Shown piece by piece: positions 61,923 to 64,000 of a stretch of 64,000 bases of DNA. The stretch spans positions 157,231 through 221,230 of the forward strand of contig CALIAF010000031.1 of the NCBI GenBank assembly GCA_938041335.1. Reading direction: 5' to 3'. Each line of letters begins with the position of its first letter. Within the stretch, counting starts at the first letter, position 1. Source of the stretch: an uncultured Ulvibacter sp. Its GTDB lineage: Bacteria > Bacteroidota > Bacteroidia > Flavobacteriales > Flavobacteriaceae. The notes under the pieces are model-generated. The model saw nothing but the letters and a program-made list of their open reading frames with translations, ran no database searches and was not told the DNA's origin. The position numbers and the translations under genes are program-made.

Positions 61923-64000
61923 ATGAAAAAGATAATTACATTATTGTTCGCATTATTGCTTACAACGATAGGTTTTGCCCAAGTAGCACCTGTTGATTTT
62001 GAAGCAGGAGGTAACGGCGCAGGCTGGACTTGGACTGTTTTTGAAAACGATGATAATCCTGGTGTGGCAATAGTAGCTAATCCAGATCCTTCTGGAATAA
62101 ACACTTCTGCGACAGTTGCACAATTTACAGCAAGAGCCACAGGAAACCCCTGGGCTGGTGCAGAGTCAATGCACGGAAGTGACATAGGTACTTTTGATCT
62201 TACTGCTGCAAATTCTACCGTAAACATTATGGTGTACAAAACCAAAATTAGTGATGTAGGTATAAAGTTTGCTACTGCCTCTGGTGGTGCGCAAGCAGAA
62301 ATTAAAGTAGCCAACACATTGGTTAATCAATGGGAGATGATTTCTATAGATTTCTCAGGATATATTGGGTTAGGTGAAACTACTGGATTAGATCAGATCA
62401 TTATATTTCCAGATTTTATCGCTAGACCCGCAGATGATATTATCTATTTTGATAATATCACTTTTGAACCGCAAGTAGCTGGTCCAACCGTCGAATTACC
62501 GATAACATTAGAGGCTGGACAAGCCCCAGCTTTTGGAGATTTTAATGGTTCAATTACACAGATAATCACTAATCCAGATCCATCTGGAGATAATACAACT
62601 GCAAATGTTGTAGAGAATACGGTACCAGCGGGAGCTGCTTTTGCAGGGGCAAATTTTCCTTTAACTACTAACATTGATATCACTACAGACAAAATGTTTA
62701 CAATGACGGTTTGGTCACCATTACCAAATACGCCTGTACTTTTAAAGTTAGAAAATGGAACTACAGGAGTTAATGCAGAAAGAGCGGTTAGTACAACAAC
62801 AGCCGGTGCTTGGGAAACAATAACTTTTGATTTCAGCACAGAAGGTGCGTTGACTTTTGAGTCTGTTACCACATTTATGAATTTTAATATGGTGGATGGT
62901 GCAAACCAAACATACTATTGGGATAACCTAGAACAAGTAGGAGGTAATACTCCATTAGGTCCAAATGCTCCAATTGATTTTGAAGCGAGTGGCGAAGGTG
63001 CAAATTGGACTTGGAATGTATTTGAAAATGACGATGATCCAGCATTACAGATTGTTGCGAATCCAGACCCTTCTGGTATCAACACTTCTGCAACTGTAGC
63101 TCAATTTACAGCTAGAGCAACAGGACAACCTTTTGCTGGTGTAGAGTCAATGCACGGCGCAGATCTTGGTACTTTTGACCTTACTTCAGATAACGCGACT
63201 GTAAATATAATGGTGTACAAAACTAAAATTAGTGATGTAGGTATCAAATTTGCAACACCTTCAGGTGGCGCACAAGGAGAAATTAAAGTAGCGAATACAC
63301 TCGTGAATCAATGGGAAATGATCACATTTGATTTTTCTGGAAACATTGGATTAGGAGAGACAACAGGACTAGATCAAATTATTATTTTTCCTGACTTCAT
63401 TGCCAGAACAGCTGATGATGTTATTTATTTTGACAATATTACTTTCGCACCAGAAGTTGCTGGACCAACCATTGAATTACCTATTACTTTAGAGGCAGGT
63501 CAAGCCCCAGCTTTTGGAGATTTTAATGGTTCTTTTACTCAAATCATCGCAAATCCAGATGCGACTGGTGATAATACTACAGCAAATGTTGTGGAGAATA
63601 CAGTGCCAGGTGGAGCAGCTTTTGCTGGAGTAAATTTTCCAGTCACTACAGAAATTGATATTACTACAGATAAAATGTTTACCATGTCTGTATGGTCACC
63701 TTTACCTAATACGCCAGTACTTTTAAAATTAGAAAATGCAACTACTGGAGTTAATGCAGAAAGAGCGGTTAGTACAACTGTAACTGGTGCTTGGGAAACA
63801 ATAACTTTTGATTTTAGTACAGAAGGAGCCATAACTTTTGAGTCTGTAACAGTGTTTATGAACTTTAATATGGTAGATGGTGCAAACCAAACCTATTATT
63901 GGGATAATTTAGAGCAAGTAATACCTGTAGCACCTACAGTAGAATTGCCTATTACTGTAGAGGCAGGTCAAGCTCCAGCCTTTGGAGATTTTAACGGTTC
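61923..64000 (+). CDS. Secreted multimodular protein with tandem CBM-like modules (partial, runs off the right edge)
   Basis: The frame is open from the ATG (signal peptide KKIITLLFALLLTTIGFAQ) to the last base, 692 codons, so the C-terminus is not seen. It is built of alternating modules. Type A begins near residue 22 with VDFEAGGNGAGWTW and has IMVYKTKISDVGIKF. Type B begins near residue 190 with ELPITLEAGQAPAFGDFNG and has MTVWSPLPNTPVLLKLENGT, WETITFDFS and YYWDNLE. The order is A-B-A-B-B. Both types share the strands and final W/F-D-N-x-x pattern of the modules in the SGBP and the clan-A glycosidase. No catalytic motif is visible so far. It may be a laminarin-binding protein or the binding part of an enzyme. 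Confidence 0.8.
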   Translation, partial: MKKIITLLFALLLTTIGFAQVAPVDFEAGGNGAGWTWTVFENDDNPGVAIVANPDPSGINTSATVAQFTARATGNPWAGAESMHGSDIGTFDLTAANSTVNIMVYKTKISDVGIKFATASGGAQAEIKVANTLVNQWEMISIDFSGYIGLGETTGLDQIIIFPDFIARPADDIIYFDNITFEPQVAGPTVELPITLEAGQAPAFGDFNGSITQIITNPDPSGDNTTANVVENTVPAGAAFAGANFPLTTNIDITTDKMFTMTVWSPLPNTPVLLKLENGTTGVNAERAVSTTTAGAWETITFDFSTEGALTFESVTTFMNFNMVDGANQTYYWDNLEQVGGNTPLGPNAPIDFEASGEGANWTWNVFENDDDPALQIVANPDPSGINTSATVAQFTARATGQPFAGVESMHGADLGTFDLTSDNATVNIMVYKTKISDVGIKFATPSGGAQGEIKVANTLVNQWEMITFDFSGNIGLGETTGLDQIIIFPDFIARTADDVIYFDNITFAPEVAGPTIELPITLEAGQAPAFGDFNGSFTQIIANPDATGDNTTANVVENTVPGGAAFAGVNFPVTTEIDITTDKMFTMSVWSPLPNTPVLLKLENATTGVNAERAVSTTVTGAWETITFDFSTEGAITFESVTVFMNFNMVDGANQTYYWDNLEQVIPVAPTVELPITVEAGQAPAFGDFNG
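61992..63920 (+). repeat. 981-bp tandem duplication of an A-B module pair
   Basis: The A module starts (TTGATTTTGAAGC) lie at about 61993 and 62974, and the B module starts (GAATTACC) at about 62493 and 63474. Both differences are 981 bases (327 codons). A third B start lies near 63942 without an A module between. Identity is high at the protein level, so the duplication looks fairly recent. Confidence 0.85.

Overview
The window reads as chromosomal DNA of a marine member of the Flavobacteriaceae (Bacteroidota). The evidence is AT-rich sequence, a GLPGLI-family protein, SusC/SusD and FecA/FecR pairs, T9SS-type C-terminal sorting domains, lipoproteins with short lipoboxes, an LptF/G permease with an extended C-terminus, and several TAnnTTTG (-7) promoter elements typical of the phylum. 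The genus cannot be fixed from the sequence. No rRNA, tRNA, CRISPR array, transposase or integrase was found.

Region 1 (1-37180) is mostly core genome. It begins with the end of a GLPGLI protein and its companion outer-membrane barrel. Next come a DUF3810/LRR pair, pepD, a Kbp-like BON-LysM protein, purB, a DUF2853 gene and a DHBP synthase with a degenerate GTP cyclohydrolase II half. A reverse-strand block follows: tpx-dgkA-membrane protein, a secreted glucan-dikinase-like protein, then ftsK-lolA-lptF. A cell-surface signalling cassette (ECF sigma, FecR, STN-type TonB receptor) lies divergent to a lipoprotein with five Kazal-like modules. After this come an NhaC antiporter, a methionine gamma-lyase-like enzyme divergent from an Lrp regulator, lpdA, and a forward run pabB-RDD-tilS-dsbD-S15 peptidase.

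Region 2 (about 37460-64000, running off the right edge) is a large polysaccharide utilisation locus for laminarin-type beta-1,3/1,6-glucan. It holds a secreted GH16 (T9SS) divergent from a propeller/LuxR-type membrane regulator. The first forward operon encodes a secreted clan-A glycosidase with a CBM-like tail, a GH149/GH94-like phosphorylase without signal peptide, GH17 and GH30 lipoproteins, a sugar:cation symporter fused in frame to a GH17 domain, and a stand-alone cytosolic GH17. After a terminator comes the outer-membrane operon: SusC, SusD, a PKD/CBM-like surface glycan-binding lipoprotein, a PKD-GH16 lipoprotein, the decayed 3' end of another GH16, and a multimodular secreted protein built from tandem CBM-like modules.

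The inferred pathway is as follows. Surface binding proteins and GH16 enzymes capture and cut laminarin. SusCD imports the oligosaccharides. Periplasmic or surface GH30, GH17 and the clan-A enzyme debranch and shorten them. The symporter-GH17 fusion carries them across the inner membrane, and the cytosolic GH17 domains and phosphorylase finish the breakdown. The most unusual elements are the transporter-GH17 fusion beside its stand-alone paralogue, the secreted glucan-dikinase-like protein inside a cell-division/envelope gene block, the Kazal lipoprotein beside a sigma/FecR/TonB signalling set, and the repeated CBM-like module shared by three proteins.
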